This document shows positions 9,174 to 18,097 of a DNA stretch of 64,000 bases, one piece after another. Both the position numbers and the translations under genes were made by a program. Within the stretch, counting starts at the first letter, position 1; each line of letters opens with the position of its first letter. The DNA comes from CAZYTM01 sp964649725 (GTDB lineage Bacteria; Desulfobacterota; Desulfuromonadia; Geobacterales; Geobacteraceae), in NCBI GenBank assembly GCA_964649725.1, contig CAZYTM010000010.1, positions 1-64,000 on the forward strand, given 5' to 3'. The notes under the pieces were generated by a model. That model did not search any database. It was not told the DNA's origin and saw only the letters and a list, made by a program, of their open reading frames with translations.

Positions 9174-10631
9174 TCACCCTTTGACATTCCCCACCGGGAC
9201 CAGTTTCGCCACTCTCCTGCTTAACCCTGCCTGTTCAGTCGCTGCCACCACATCGTCGATATTCTTGTAGGCAATACCGGCCTCTTCTGCCAGCCCTCCA
9301 AAGGAGGCAGTCCGGACGTAAATCCCGCGCGCCTTCATCTCCCGGTGCAGTTTTTCACCATTGACCAACTTCTTTGCCTCTTTACGGCTCATGGTTCGGC
9401 CACTGCCGTGGGCGGTGGTGAAAAGTGTCTGGCTGCCACTCTCTTTGCCGGCCAGCAGAAATGAGCCGGTCTCCATGCTACCGCCGATAATGACCGGCTG
9501 GCCGGTCTGCTGATATCGTTCTGGCAATGCCGGCATACCAGGTCCAAAGGCGCGGGTAGCCCCTTTGCGGTGGACAAGCAGTTCTCTGGTGCAGCCTGCG
9601 ACATGGTGCCGTTCCAGTCTGGCAGTGTTGTGAGCTACATCGTAGACCATCTTCATCCCCAGGTCATGCGGGTCGCGGTGGAATATATCGGCAAAGACCT
9701 CGCGGATTCGGGAAAGAATGACCTGCCGGTTGGCAAAGGCCATGTTGACGGCGCACTTCATCGCTGCATAATAGTCCTGGCCCTCCGGGGAACGGAACGG
9801 GGCAGCGGCGAGTTCGCGGTCATTGACTTTGATACCATACTTTCTCGTCATGACTTTGTGGAAGAGCTGCAGGTAATCGGTTGCCACCTGATGGCCAAAA
9901 CCGCGGCTGCCGCAATGGAACATGATCACTACCTGATCCGGGATGGTGATGCCGAATTCTCTGGCGGTTGCAGGGTCGAATATGTTCTCATTGCGGGCGA
10001 CCTGAATCTCCAGGTAATGATTGCCAGACCCTAGCGAACCGAGTTGGTCGACCCCCCGCTCGATCGCCTTGCTGCTCACCTTGCTGGCATCGGCGCCGGC
10101 AAAGCAGCCACCATCTTCGGTAAGATCCAGGTCCTCCGCCCAGGCCAGACCGTTTTTCAGACACCATCCGGAACCCTGTTCAGCCAGCTGGCTGAAATCG
10201 TCACGGCTGAGTCTGACAGTACCCTTGCCGCCGACCCCTGACGGGACCCGGTAAAAGAGCTGGTCGACCAGTTTATGCAGCACCGGTTCTAGCTCAGGAT
10301 AGGTGAGATTGGTCAGTACCAGTCGCATTCCGCAATTGATGTCAAAGCCGATCCCGCCGGGTGAGATGACACCATTATCGGGATCCATGGCAGCCATACT
10401 GCCGATAGGGAAACCATACCCCCAGTGACCGTCCGGCATGCAGTGGCAAGCACCGACTATCCCTGGCAGGGAGGCGACATTTGCCAGCTGTTGGAAAACT
10501 CCGTCGTCCATCGTGGTCAGAAGTTTTTCTGTTGCGTAGATGCGGGCCGGAACCAGCATACCGGTCTTATAGCTGCCCGGCAGTTCCCAGGTGGCAGGGG
10601 CGATTCTTTTCAGTCCGGACGGGAGAGACAT
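9174..10631 (-). CDS. rtcB: RNA ligase RtcB
   Basis: 485 residues, full length. RtcB joins 2',3'-cyclic phosphate or 3'-phosphate RNA ends to 5'-OH ends using GTP and Mn2+. Metal ligands are visible: Asp97 and Cys100 in GFDINCG, His205 in GSGNH, His239 in FHCGSRGFGHQV and His334 in YDVAHN. The His that becomes guanylylated is His408 in TTAHGSGRTMSR. The start at 10631 is chosen because TAGAGGT precedes it; a GTG at 10646 overlaps that site. An HD-domain gene lies 45 bases upstream in the same direction, and a small release-factor-like gene diverges beyond it. No archease or RtcA gene is present in the window. The arrangement suggests RNA repair linked to ribosome rescue. Confidence 0.95.
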   Translation of the reverse strand: MSLPSGLKRIAPATWELPGSYKTGMLVPARIYATEKLLTTMDDGVFQQLANVASLPGIVGACHCMPDGHWGYGFPIGSMAAMDPDNGVISPGGIGFDINCGMRLVLTNLTYPELEPVLHKLVDQLFYRVPSGVGGKGTVRLSRDDFSQLAEQGSGWCLKNGLAWAEDLDLTEDGGCFAGADASKVSSKAIERGVDQLGSLGSGNHYLEIQVARNENIFDPATAREFGITIPDQVVIMFHCGSRGFGHQVATDYLQLFHKVMTRKYGIKVNDRELAAAPFRSPEGQDYYAAMKCAVNMAFANRQVILSRIREVFADIFHRDPHDLGMKMVYDVAHNTARLERHHVAGCTRELLVHRKGATRAFGPGMPALPERYQQTGQPVIIGGSMETGSFLLAGKESGSQTLFTTAHGSGRTMSRKEAKKLVNGEKLHREMKARGIYVRTASFGGLAEEAGIAYKNIDDVVAATEQAGLSRRVAKLVPVGNVKG

Positions 10632-10676
10632 GTAAACCTCTAGCACTCGTTTATGCTGCTAAACTGGTTCATGATA

Positions 10677-11228
10677 CTATTTCTCGACCTGAAAAAGTTT
10701 ATGCCATTTATCGAAGATTTCTACCTTGGCACTGCCGAACCTTTGCAGCGATGCTCTGACCTGGGCGACACTCTTCTCCTGCTGCAGTTGCCCTGATTTC
10801 TTGGAGTAGAAGAGGTCGGCATAACAGATAATCTGCTCCTCCAGGGTAATGGGGGTCATGTCCCGGTGCGGCAGAGGGAGTCGCTGGATATCGATATCCG
10901 CGGTAGTCAGGCCAACCCCGATATGCCGTTCGCAGACCATGGCATGCCTTGGCAGGCCTTCCGCTTCGAGGATCTCCCGGCCTATTATGCCATGCATGAG
11001 ATATGGTTCCCTGCCGTAGCAATGCAGTTTTGCTGAAGCTGTCCGGCAGACACCGATATCGTGCAGCAGGGCTGCCTCTTCGACAAAGATGAGCTCTGCT
11101 GCAGCGAGGCCCTGCTGCAGGCCGGTCTTGACCGCCTTGTCTGCTACCAGTCGGCTATGCTGGTAAATTATGGCGAGTGCGTTTGGGTCTGGAAAATATT
11201 TTTTCAGCAGTTGCTCTGGATTCATCAT
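10677..11228 (-). CDS. HD-domain phosphohydrolase
   Basis: 183 residues. The HD signature is present: His24 in YQHSRLVADKA, then His56-Asp57 in EEAALLHDIG, with further His residues in LHCYGREPYLMHG. HD proteins are metal-dependent phosphohydrolases acting on nucleotides, cyclic nucleotides or RNA ends. The substrate cannot be read from the sequence. It is 45 bases upstream of rtcB on the same strand, so the two are probably co-transcribed. An RNA-end or nucleotide phosphatase role would fit that context but is inference. Confidence 0.85.
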   Translation of the reverse strand: MMNPEQLLKKYFPDPNALAIIYQHSRLVADKAVKTGLQQGLAAAELIFVEEAALLHDIGVCRTASAKLHCYGREPYLMHGIIGREILEAEGLPRHAMVCERHIGVGLTTADIDIQRLPLPHRDMTPITLEEQIICYADLFYSKKSGQLQQEKSVAQVRASLQRFGSAKVEIFDKWHKLFQVEK

Positions 11229-11296
11229 TTACCCCGCGATCTTTTGCAGTTATTATCATACAGCAGACATCCAACTGTCAATTACTTGAGGTAGCG

Positions 11297-11617
11297 ATGG
11301 AGATCCGCGACGCTGATATAAAGATAGAGTTCTATCGTGGTTCCGGGCCAGGAGGACAGCACCGGAATGTGACCGATTCCGCAGTGAGGATCAGACATAT
11401 CCCTACCGGTATTGTCGTACAGGCCTCGGAAAGCCGCTCACAGTCTCGCAACCGGGAGGTCGCCATGCAGCGCCTGGTCGAAGTGCTGGCACGCCGTGAG
11501 AAGAGAAACAGGAAGCGGATTGCTACCCAGGTTTCGAACCGGGAAAGGGAGCGGCGGCTGGCGGATAAGCGAAGCCAGGCGCGGCGCAGAAAAGAGCGTA
11601 CCGTTCAGGACGACTGA
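11297..11617 (+). CDS. Mini release factor with GGQ domain (ArfB/PrfH-like)
   Basis: 106 residues. The RF-1 catalytic domain is recognisable: GSGPGGQHRN with GGQ at residues 19-21, then TDSAVRIRHIPTGIVVQASESRSQSRN. In release factors the GGQ loop enters the peptidyl transferase centre and hydrolyses peptidyl-tRNA. The stop-codon recognition domains of RF1/RF2 are absent, and the C-terminus is a strongly basic tail (RRLADKRSQARRRK). ArfB and mitochondrial rescue factors use such tails to reach stalled ribosomes. It is shorter than PrfH (about 165-200 residues). ATG at 11297 follows GAGG at a spacing of seven. It diverges from the HD-rtcB pair with only 68 bases between starts. Confidence 0.85.
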   Translation: MEIRDADIKIEFYRGSGPGGQHRNVTDSAVRIRHIPTGIVVQASESRSQSRNREVAMQRLVEVLARREKRNRKRIATQVSNRERERRLADKRSQARRRKERTVQDD

Positions 11618-11697
11618 GGATAACCCTAACAGCCCGACTCTGCTTGACCTTTGCGGGATGATGGGGTATTTTAGCGAAAATATTACGGAGAAGGCTT

Positions 11698-12156
11698 ATG
11701 CGGCGTCCGACCTGGGACGAATACTTCATGGAGATTACCAGACTGGTTGCCAGACGTTCCACCTGCCTGCGCAGACAGGTGGGGGCAGTGCTGGTGAAGG
11801 ACAAGAACATCCTGGCGACCGGATATAATGGTGCCCCGTCAGGGGTGGCGCACTGCCTGGAAGTCGGTTGTCTGCGGGAAAAGATGCAGGTGCCGTCCGG
11901 AGAGAGACACGAACTCTGTCGCGGGCTCCATGCCGAGCAGAATGCCATAATCCAGGCGGCCAAGCATGGCACCAATATCGACGGTGCTATACTTTACAGT
12001 ACCACCATGCCATGTATCATCTGTACCAAGATGATCATCAATGCCGGAATAAGCCGCATAGTCTATGAAGAGGGTTATTCAGACCAGCTGGCGAGCGAGA
12101 TGATCAGCGAATCAGGGGTGCTGGTTGAAAAGTTTGCCGGGAGGGAGAAGCTGTGA
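11698..12156 (+). CDS. Deoxycytidylate (dCMP) deaminase
   Basis: 152 residues. Zinc-site motifs of the cytidine deaminase superfamily are present: HAEQNAI (His ligand plus catalytic Glu) and MPCIICTKMI (two Cys ligands). Length, the N-terminal RPTWDEYFMEIT and the CLEVGC and CRGLHAEQNA segments match dCMP deaminase, which makes dUMP for thymidylate synthesis. GGAGAAGG precedes the ATG. It overlaps nrdR by four bases, so deoxynucleotide supply and its repressor are translationally coupled. Confidence 0.92.
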   Translation: MRRPTWDEYFMEITRLVARRSTCLRRQVGAVLVKDKNILATGYNGAPSGVAHCLEVGCLREKMQVPSGERHELCRGLHAEQNAIIQAAKHGTNIDGAILYSTTMPCIICTKMIINAGISRIVYEEGYSDQLASEMISESGVLVEKFAGREKL

Positions 12157-12605
12157 AGTGTCCATTCTGTTCGTTCGCCGACAGCAAGGTGGTCGATTCC
12201 CGGCCAGACAAGGATGGTTCGACCATTCGCCGGCGCCGTGAATGCGAGTCATGCGGCAAGCGATTCACCACCCATGAAAGGATCGAAGAGATCCTCCCGC
12301 TGGTATTGAAAAAGGATGGCCGGCGGGAACCGTTTGAACGGCTGAAGATAATAGCAGGTATTCAGAAGGCGTGTGAAAAACGGGCGGTCTCCATCGAGAC
12401 CATAGAAAAACTTGTCGACCGGTTGGAAGTACGTCTCCAGGAGGGTGGAGAAAGGGAATTCCCGAGCACGCGCATCGGCGAATGGGTGATGAACGAGCTG
12501 CACGATATCGACGAGGTCGCTTATGTCCGCTTCGCCTCGGTCTACCGGTCTTTTAAGGATATCAACGAGTTTATGGTAGAGCTGCAAGACCTCCTCAAAA
12601 AGTGA
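12153..12605 (+). CDS. nrdR: Transcriptional repressor NrdR
   Basis: 150 residues. The N-terminal zinc ribbon has two Cys pairs (CPFC and CESCGKRF) with the basic RRRRE segment, followed by an ATP-cone (about 45-135). NrdR senses ATP/dATP and represses ribonucleotide reductase genes. The GTG start overlaps the stop of the dCMP deaminase gene in GTGA. No NrdR box was recognised in the window. Confidence 0.96.
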   Translation: MKCPFCSFADSKVVDSRPDKDGSTIRRRRECESCGKRFTTHERIEEILPLVLKKDGRREPFERLKIIAGIQKACEKRAVSIETIEKLVDRLEVRLQEGGEREFPSTRIGEWVMNELHDIDEVAYVRFASVYRSFKDINEFMVELQDLLKK

Positions 12606-12742
12606 TGATACGGGTCTTTTCCGCAATCCAGGCGAAGGTCAGCTGGCTTACTTGTGCGCTTCCCATTGATCGCCTGACCTGGCGAAAAGGTCACGTTTCT
12701 CGGATTTTATTCAATCAATAAAGGCTGAACCGGTTTCAATAT

Positions 12743-13858
12743 ATGAGCATGCTGGCTGATATCCATCTCAAATATATGCGCCTGGCGCTGCAACTGGCCC
12801 GTAAAGGTGTGGGGAAGACAGCGCCAAATCCGGCGGTCGGTTGCGTCATTGTCAAGGATGGTGCGGTCGTCGGCGAAGGATGGCACCGTCGTGCCGGTAC
12901 TCCCCATGCAGAGGCCCATGCCCTGCATCAGGCCGGAAGCCTTGCCGCTGGTGCTGATGTTTATGTGACGCTTGAGCCCTGTGCGCATTATGGCAAGACC
13001 CCACCCTGTGCCGAGGCGCTCATTGCAGCAAAGGTGGCGAGGGTCTTCGCCGGGATGGTCGATCCCAATCCGCAGGTAAGTGGAAAAGGGGTGGCTCTGC
13101 TTGAAAAGGCTGGGATCGCTACCAAGACAGGTCTTCTCGAAGAAGAGTGCCGACGCCTTAACGAGCCGTTCATCAAGCATATTGCCACCGGTATGCCATT
13201 TGTCACGCTGAAGTGCGCCATGACTCTCGATGGCATGATCGCCACGGCTGCCGGTGATTCCCGCTGGGTTACCGGTGCGGCAGCCCGTCGTTATGTGCAT
13301 CGCTTACGCTCCCAGATGGATGCCATCATGGTCGGGGCAGGGACTATCCTGGCAGACGACCCGCAGCTGACTGCCAGGGTCCCCGGCGGCCGTGACCCGA
13401 TTCGGGTCATTGTCGACAGTCACTTGCGGCTCCCCCTGACCGCCAGGGTGATCAATCAACGCTCAACAGCTCCTACTCTGATCGCGACCCTTGATGGCAC
13501 CACAGCACAAGCTGCTGCACTGCGAAAACAGGGTATAGAACTGCTGATCTGTGAGGAGCTTGACAATCGGCTTGATCTGGTCGATATCTGTCGCCAGCTT
13601 GGGCGACGTGGCGTGCAGTCGCTGCTGCTGGAGGGGGGGGCAACCCTTGCCGGCGAGATGCTCAGGTGCGGACTGATCGATAAGGTGATCTTCTTTTATG
13701 CACCGGTGCTGATAGGTGGTGCAGGTCGGCAACTCTTTACCGGCCCAGGTGTGGCAAAAATGATGGCTGCCTGGCCGGTACGAGATCTTACCCTGCGCCG
13801 GTTCGGCGCTGATATCTGTCTGAGCGGTTATCCGGAGGTGCCATGTTCACCGGTCTGA
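12743..13858 (+). CDS. ribD: Riboflavin biosynthesis deaminase/reductase RibD
   Basis: 371 residues with both domains. The N-terminal deaminase (1-145) has HAEAHAL and the zinc motif LEPCAHYGKTPPCAEAL; the C-terminal reductase (150-370) has CAMTLDGMIAT and LLLEGGATLAGEML. It deaminates and then reduces the pyrimidine intermediate made from GTP. It heads ribD-ribE-ribBA-ribH-nusB and overlaps ribE by 16 bases. The 137-base upstream gap holds an inverted repeat (AGGTCAG at 12636, CTGACCT at 12674) but no recognisable FMN riboswitch. The ribosome-binding site is weak. Confidence 0.96.
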   Translation: MSMLADIHLKYMRLALQLARKGVGKTAPNPAVGCVIVKDGAVVGEGWHRRAGTPHAEAHALHQAGSLAAGADVYVTLEPCAHYGKTPPCAEALIAAKVARVFAGMVDPNPQVSGKGVALLEKAGIATKTGLLEEECRRLNEPFIKHIATGMPFVTLKCAMTLDGMIATAAGDSRWVTGAAARRYVHRLRSQMDAIMVGAGTILADDPQLTARVPGGRDPIRVIVDSHLRLPLTARVINQRSTAPTLIATLDGTTAQAAALRKQGIELLICEELDNRLDLVDICRQLGRRGVQSLLLEGGATLAGEMLRCGLIDKVIFFYAPVLIGGAGRQLFTGPGVAKMMAAWPVRDLTLRRFGADICLSGYPEVPCSPV

Positions 13859-14493
13859 TCGAAGCAAAAGGGACTATCCGACGACTTGAAAAGGCTGGCG
13901 GCGCAGCAAGGCTGGTCCTTGAGAGTCAGCTGCCGCTGGCAGAGATAACTCTGGGGGAGTCTATTGCCGTTAATGGCAGCTGTCTCACGGTGGCTGCCAT
14001 AAACCACAACCAGCTGGTTTTCGATGTCTCACCGGAGACCATGGAGCGGACTGCCTTAGCCGACTCCCGCCCAGGGACAGTCGTCAATCTGGAGCGGGCT
14101 TTGCGCCTCTCCGACCGTCTGGGGGGGCATATCGTCACCGGCCACATCGATTGCATCGCCAGGGTGAGCGAGCGGCGGGAGCAGGCCGGGAATATCAGCT
14201 TTGACTTTTCCCTTCCAGCGGAATTCAGCCGCTATCTGGTGGCAAAGGGTTCAGTGGCCATAGATGGTATCAGCCTTACCGTCAACGAGGTTGCCGGAAA
14301 CGGTTTCAGCGTCATGATCATCCCCCATACTGCAGCAAATACCACCCTGCCGGAGAAGAGAGCTGGTGACCTGGTCAATATCGAGACCGATATCATCGGC
14401 AAGTATGTTGAGCGACTGCTTGGGGGTGGACAAAAGTCAGCTGCCGCCGCCGGACTGAGTCTGGAACTGCTTGCCAAAACAGGTTTTCTGTGA
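13843..14493 (+). CDS. ribE: Riboflavin synthase
   Basis: 216 residues in two similar halves, as usual for the trimeric enzyme. Each half begins with the barrel signature (MFTGLIEAKG, then IVTGHIDCIARV in the second) and has a substrate loop (SIAVNGSCLTV, SVAIDGISLTV). It converts two 6,7-dimethyl-8-ribityllumazine into riboflavin. It overlaps ribD, indicating coupled translation. Confidence 0.96.
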   Translation: MFTGLIEAKGTIRRLEKAGGAARLVLESQLPLAEITLGESIAVNGSCLTVAAINHNQLVFDVSPETMERTALADSRPGTVVNLERALRLSDRLGGHIVTGHIDCIARVSERREQAGNISFDFSLPAEFSRYLVAKGSVAIDGISLTVNEVAGNGFSVMIIPHTAANTTLPEKRAGDLVNIETDIIGKYVERLLGGGQKSAAAAGLSLELLAKTGFL

Positions 14494-14551
14494 GATAAAT
14501 AGAAGGTTTCAATCACTTGAAGGCAGAGGTTTAGCAAGAAAAGAGCTGACT

Positions 14552-15757
14552 ATGACTGTTGCAAGGATAGAAGACGCCATAGAGGATATCCGGCAGGGGA
14601 AGATGGTCGTCCTGGTGGATGATGAAGATCGGGAGAATGAGGGCGATCTGACCATGGCTGCCGAAATGATTACTCCCGAGGCGATCAATTTTATGGCCAG
14701 GTATGGGCGCGGACTGATCTGCCTCTCCCTGACTGCCGATAAATGTGACCAGTTGCGTCTGCCGCCGATGGTCTCCAGCAACACCTCGTCGTTCGGTACG
14801 GCCTTTACCGTCTCCATCGAGGCCAAAAAAGGGGTTACCACCGGGATCTCTGCCGCTGACCGGGCTCACACCATTCTTACGGCGGTTGCTGATAATGCCA
14901 AGGCAGATGATCTGGCCCGCCCCGGCCATGTCTTCCCTTTGCGGGCAAGATCGGGCGGGGTACTGGTGCGGGCCGGCCAGACCGAAGGGTCGGTCGATAT
15001 GGCAAGACTGGCAGGACTCAGGCCTGCTGGGGTGATCTGCGAAATAATGAACGATGACGGCACCATGGCGAGAATGCCGCAGTTGAAAAAATTTGCCAAG
15101 GAACATGGTCTGAAGATCTGTACTATCGCCGACCTGGTGGCGTACCGGTTGAAGCATGAGATGCTGGTCAGACGGGCAGTGGAGGTCAATCTGCCGACCA
15201 GTTATGGTGGCGATTTCCACGCCATAGCTTTTGAAAACGATGTGGACAAACTGGAGCATCTGGCTCTGGTAAAGGGGGAAGTCAAGGGGAACGAACCGGT
15301 CCTGGTGCGGGTCCACTCGGAATGTCTGACCGGCGATGTCTTTGGCAGTCGCCGCTGTGACTGTGCAGATCAGTTACATGCTTCCATGGAGATGATTGCC
15401 GCCGAGGGGAAGGGGGTAATCCTCTACATGCGGCAGGAAGGCCGGGGGATCGGCCTGATCAATAAATTGAAGGCATACACCCTGCAGGATGAGGGTAAGG
15501 ATACGGTGGAGGCGAATCTGGCTCTCGGTTTCAAGGCCGACCTGCGTGATTACGGTATCGGCGCCCAGATACTGGTCAATCTCGGGCTGAAGAATATCCG
15601 CCTGATGACCAACAATCCGAAGAAGATTATCGGCCTTGAGGGTTACGGTATCAATATCGTGGAGCGGGTCGCCATCGAAGTGAAGGCCTCCAAGACCAAT
15701 TTGAAGTATCTGCAGACCAAGAGGGAGAAACTTGGTCATCTGCTGGAGAATATTTAA
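14552..15757 (+). CDS. ribBA: Bifunctional DHBP synthase / GTP cyclohydrolase II
   Basis: About 401 residues. The N-terminal half is 3,4-dihydroxy-2-butanone-4-phosphate synthase (DDEDRENEGDLTMAAE and the HTILTAVAD region). The C-terminal half is GTP cyclohydrolase II with zinc cysteines in ECLTGDVFGSRRCDC, RQEGRGIGL and the DYGIGAQIL segment. Together they supply both precursors of the flavin ring. The ATG at 14552 is chosen because it gives the usual N-terminus (MTVARIEDAI); a longer frame back to 14471 overlaps ribE and adds 27 unconserved residues. Confidence 0.96.
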   Translation: MTVARIEDAIEDIRQGKMVVLVDDEDRENEGDLTMAAEMITPEAINFMARYGRGLICLSLTADKCDQLRLPPMVSSNTSSFGTAFTVSIEAKKGVTTGISAADRAHTILTAVADNAKADDLARPGHVFPLRARSGGVLVRAGQTEGSVDMARLAGLRPAGVICEIMNDDGTMARMPQLKKFAKEHGLKICTIADLVAYRLKHEMLVRRAVEVNLPTSYGGDFHAIAFENDVDKLEHLALVKGEVKGNEPVLVRVHSECLTGDVFGSRRCDCADQLHASMEMIAAEGKGVILYMRQEGRGIGLINKLKAYTLQDEGKDTVEANLALGFKADLRDYGIGAQILVNLGLKNIRLMTNNPKKIIGLEGYGINIVERVAIEVKASKTNLKYLQTKREKLGHLLENI

Positions 15758-15795
15758 AAATCAATCAGGAATACAGTTTTGTACAGGAGGTTTTT

Positions 15796-16263
15796 ATGCC
15801 CAGGTTTATAGAGGGGAAACTCGATGCGAGCGGATTGAAATTCGCCATCGTGGTTGGCCGGTTCAACAGCTTCATCTCCGAACGTCTGCTGGAAGGGGCG
15901 CTGGATGCTCTGCTTCGCCATGGCGCAAAAGAGGACGATATCGTTGTTTCCAGGGTCCCGGGTTCGTTCGAGATCCCGCTGGTCACCCAGAAACTGGCAG
16001 CCGCGAAGAAATATGATGCCATCATCTGTCTTGGTGCTGTGATCAGGGGAGCTACCCCGCACTTCGACTATGTGGCATCCGAAGTGGCAAAAGGGATCGC
16101 CCAGGTCTCACTGCAGAGCGGCGTGCCTATCGCATTCGGCGTACTCACTACCGATACTATCGAGCAGGCGGTAGAGCGGGCCGGGACAAAATCGGGGAAC
16201 AAGGGTTTCGAAGCTGCAGTGACTGCCATAGAGACTGCCAATCTCTGCAAGGGACTCGCCTAG
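15796..16263 (+). CDS. ribH: 6,7-dimethyl-8-ribityllumazine synthase
   Basis: 155 residues, normal length. Family motifs include VVGRFNSFI, VPGSFEIPL, LGAVIRGATPHFDYV and PIAFGVLTTDT. It condenses the ribBA and ribD products into lumazine. ACAGGAGG lies seven bases upstream of the ATG. Its TAG stop overlaps the nusB GTG start by one base. Confidence 0.97.
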   Translation: MPRFIEGKLDASGLKFAIVVGRFNSFISERLLEGALDALLRHGAKEDDIVVSRVPGSFEIPLVTQKLAAAKKYDAIICLGAVIRGATPHFDYVASEVAKGIAQVSLQSGVPIAFGVLTTDTIEQAVERAGTKSGNKGFEAAVTAIETANLCKGLA

Positions 16264-16676
16264 TGGGCATGCGCAGAGAAGCTAGGGAACTGGCACTGCA
16301 GGCATTGTACGCCGTTGACCTGAACCCTTTGACCCCCCATGCCGCAGTGGAAAATGTGCCGAAAAGCCTGCGCAGCTCTGCAGCAGTCAAGGAGTTTGCC
16401 GAGACTCTGGTTGACGGGGTGGTTGCCCATCGCGCTGCGATAGATGCACGCATCAATGAGTGCTCGAAGAACTGGGCCATATCACGTATGGCCAGAGTCG
16501 ATCTCAATCTCCTCCGCCTGGCGGTATACGAACTCAACTTCTGTCCTGACATCCCCAAAAATGTCACCATCAACGAAGCGATCGAGGTAGCCAAAAGATA
16601 TGGGAGTGAGGATTCTGCCGCCTTTATCAACGGCATCCTCGATGAAGTTGCCGCATCCCTGCCTGACAAGGAGTGA
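16263..16676 (+). CDS. nusB: Transcription antitermination factor NusB
   Basis: 137 residues. The opening RREARELALQALYAVD and the C-terminal LDLNLLR-like and PKNVTINEAIEVAKRYGSEDSAAFINGILDE segments are typical of NusB, which with NusE binds boxA RNA for rRNA antitermination. The ribH-nusB order is widespread. GTG at 16263 overlaps the ribH stop; an ATG two codons later is equally possible. Confidence 0.96.
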   Translation: MGMRREARELALQALYAVDLNPLTPHAAVENVPKSLRSSAAVKEFAETLVDGVVAHRAAIDARINECSKNWAISRMARVDLNLLRLAVYELNFCPDIPKNVTINEAIEVAKRYGSEDSAAFINGILDEVAASLPDKE

Positions 16677-16730
16677 TACCGTTATACTGCATTCATCATC
16701 AGTTCATGGAAAGTGAGGTCATCTTTTGTT

Positions 16731-18041
16731 ATGAAGGAGATTAAGGTAGGACTCCTTGGATTTGGTACCATCGGCAGCGGGGTGGTGAAGCTGCTCGCGG
16801 CCAACAGCCGCCTCATTGAGGCCAAGCTTGGTGCCAGGCTGGTTCTGGCTCGGATCGCTGACCTGGATATCACTACTGACCGCGGGGTAGAAGTCGCTCG
16901 TGAATTATTGACAACTGATGCTGATGCGCTCTTGACCGATCCTGATATCAGCATTGTCATTGAATTGATCGGTGGCTATGAACCGGCCCGCAGTTTTGTG
17001 TTGAAGGCGATTGCCAATGGCAAGCATGTAGTTACTGCCAACAAGGCATTACTTGCTCTGCATGGTGAGGAGATTTACGCTGCTGCAGCCAGCCAGGGGG
17101 TCGAGGTCCTCTACGAAGCGGCAGTCGGTGGCGGTATTCCGATCCTTTCAGCGATCAAGGGGAATATGGCCGGCAACAACTTCGGCACTGTGCTCGGCAT
17201 CCTGAATGGTACCTGCAACTATATCCTGACCAGGATGACCAAAGAGGGTGCCGATTTCGGCGATGTGCTCAAGGCGGCCCAGCAGTTAGGTTATGCCGAG
17301 GCAGACCCGACCTTTGATATTGAAGGTATCGACACCGCCCATAAGCTCTCCATCCTTCTCTCGCTCTGTTTTGGCAGCTGGGTGAAATTCAAGGATATCC
17401 ATACGGAAGGGATCAGTGCCATCTCTGCGGTCGATATCGCCTTTGCTCTCGATTTCGGCTACAAGATCAAATTGCTGGCGATCGGCAAAAGGGATGGTGA
17501 ACGGCTTGAAGCCAGGGTCCATCCGACCATGATCCCGGCCACCTATCCGCTGGCTGATGTGGACGGCGCATTCAATGCCATCCGCTTGACCGGAGATTTC
17601 GTCGGTCCGGTCATGCTCTACGGTCGTGGCGCCGGCATGGAACCGACCGCCAGTGCCGTAGTCGGCGATCTGATGGATATCGCTTACAACCTCCTCGCCG
17701 GTATTGGCCGTCGTTGTTCGCCATTAGGCTATCGAGACGAAATGGTGGCTAATCTGCAAATCAAGCCGATGGGGGAGATAGAGAGCAAATACTATCTGCG
17801 CTTCAGTGTGGTGGATAAACCGGGAGTGCTGGCCAAGATAGCCGGTGCTCTGGGGGCTCATGACATCAGCATCGAGTCGATGCTGCAGAAGGGGCGAAGT
17901 GCCGATGAATCGGTGCCGATAGTCATAATGACTCATGAGGCTAGGGAAGGGAATGTCCGTAAAGCTTTGGCAGAGATCGACGGCTTTGAATTCATCAGGG
18001 AGAAGACCCATCTGATCAGGATCGAGGATAATCTGGAATAG
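16731..18041 (+). CDS. hom: Homoserine dehydrogenase
   Basis: 436 residues. There is an N-terminal Rossmann domain (VGLLGFGTIGSGVVKLL), a catalytic domain with GGGIPILSAIKGN and LNGTCNYILTRMT, and a C-terminal ACT domain (about 350-430, LRFSVVDKPGVLAKIAGAL) expected to bind threonine for feedback control. It reduces aspartate semialdehyde to homoserine. ATG at 16731 is preferred to an in-frame GTG at 16713 because AGTGAGG lies between them and the shorter protein matches the family N-terminus. Threonine synthase is nearby on the opposite strand. Confidence 0.96.
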   Translation: MKEIKVGLLGFGTIGSGVVKLLAANSRLIEAKLGARLVLARIADLDITTDRGVEVARELLTTDADALLTDPDISIVIELIGGYEPARSFVLKAIANGKHVVTANKALLALHGEEIYAAAASQGVEVLYEAAVGGGIPILSAIKGNMAGNNFGTVLGILNGTCNYILTRMTKEGADFGDVLKAAQQLGYAEADPTFDIEGIDTAHKLSILLSLCFGSWVKFKDIHTEGISAISAVDIAFALDFGYKIKLLAIGKRDGERLEARVHPTMIPATYPLADVDGAFNAIRLTGDFVGPVMLYGRGAGMEPTASAVVGDLMDIAYNLLAGIGRRCSPLGYRDEMVANLQIKPMGEIESKYYLRFSVVDKPGVLAKIAGALGAHDISIESMLQKGRSADESVPIVIMTHEAREGNVRKALAEIDGFEFIREKTHLIRIEDNLE

Positions 18042-18066
18042 TCGAATAGCTGCAGAAGAAAGATCC

Positions 18067-18095
18067 AGGGGGCCTGACAGAGGCCCCCTTTTTTT
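18067..18095 (+). terminator. Intrinsic terminator of hom
   Basis: AGGGGGCCT (18067-18075) and AGGCCCCCT (18081-18089) form a perfect 9-pair stem with loop GACAG, followed by a T run to 18095. Confidence 0.95.
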
Positions 18096-18097
18096 AT

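Noticed and set aside
12606..12742. Possible FMN riboswitch upstream of ribD
   Set aside because: The gap is only 137 bases and shows a simple inverted repeat but none of the conserved RFN-element sequences. No call made.
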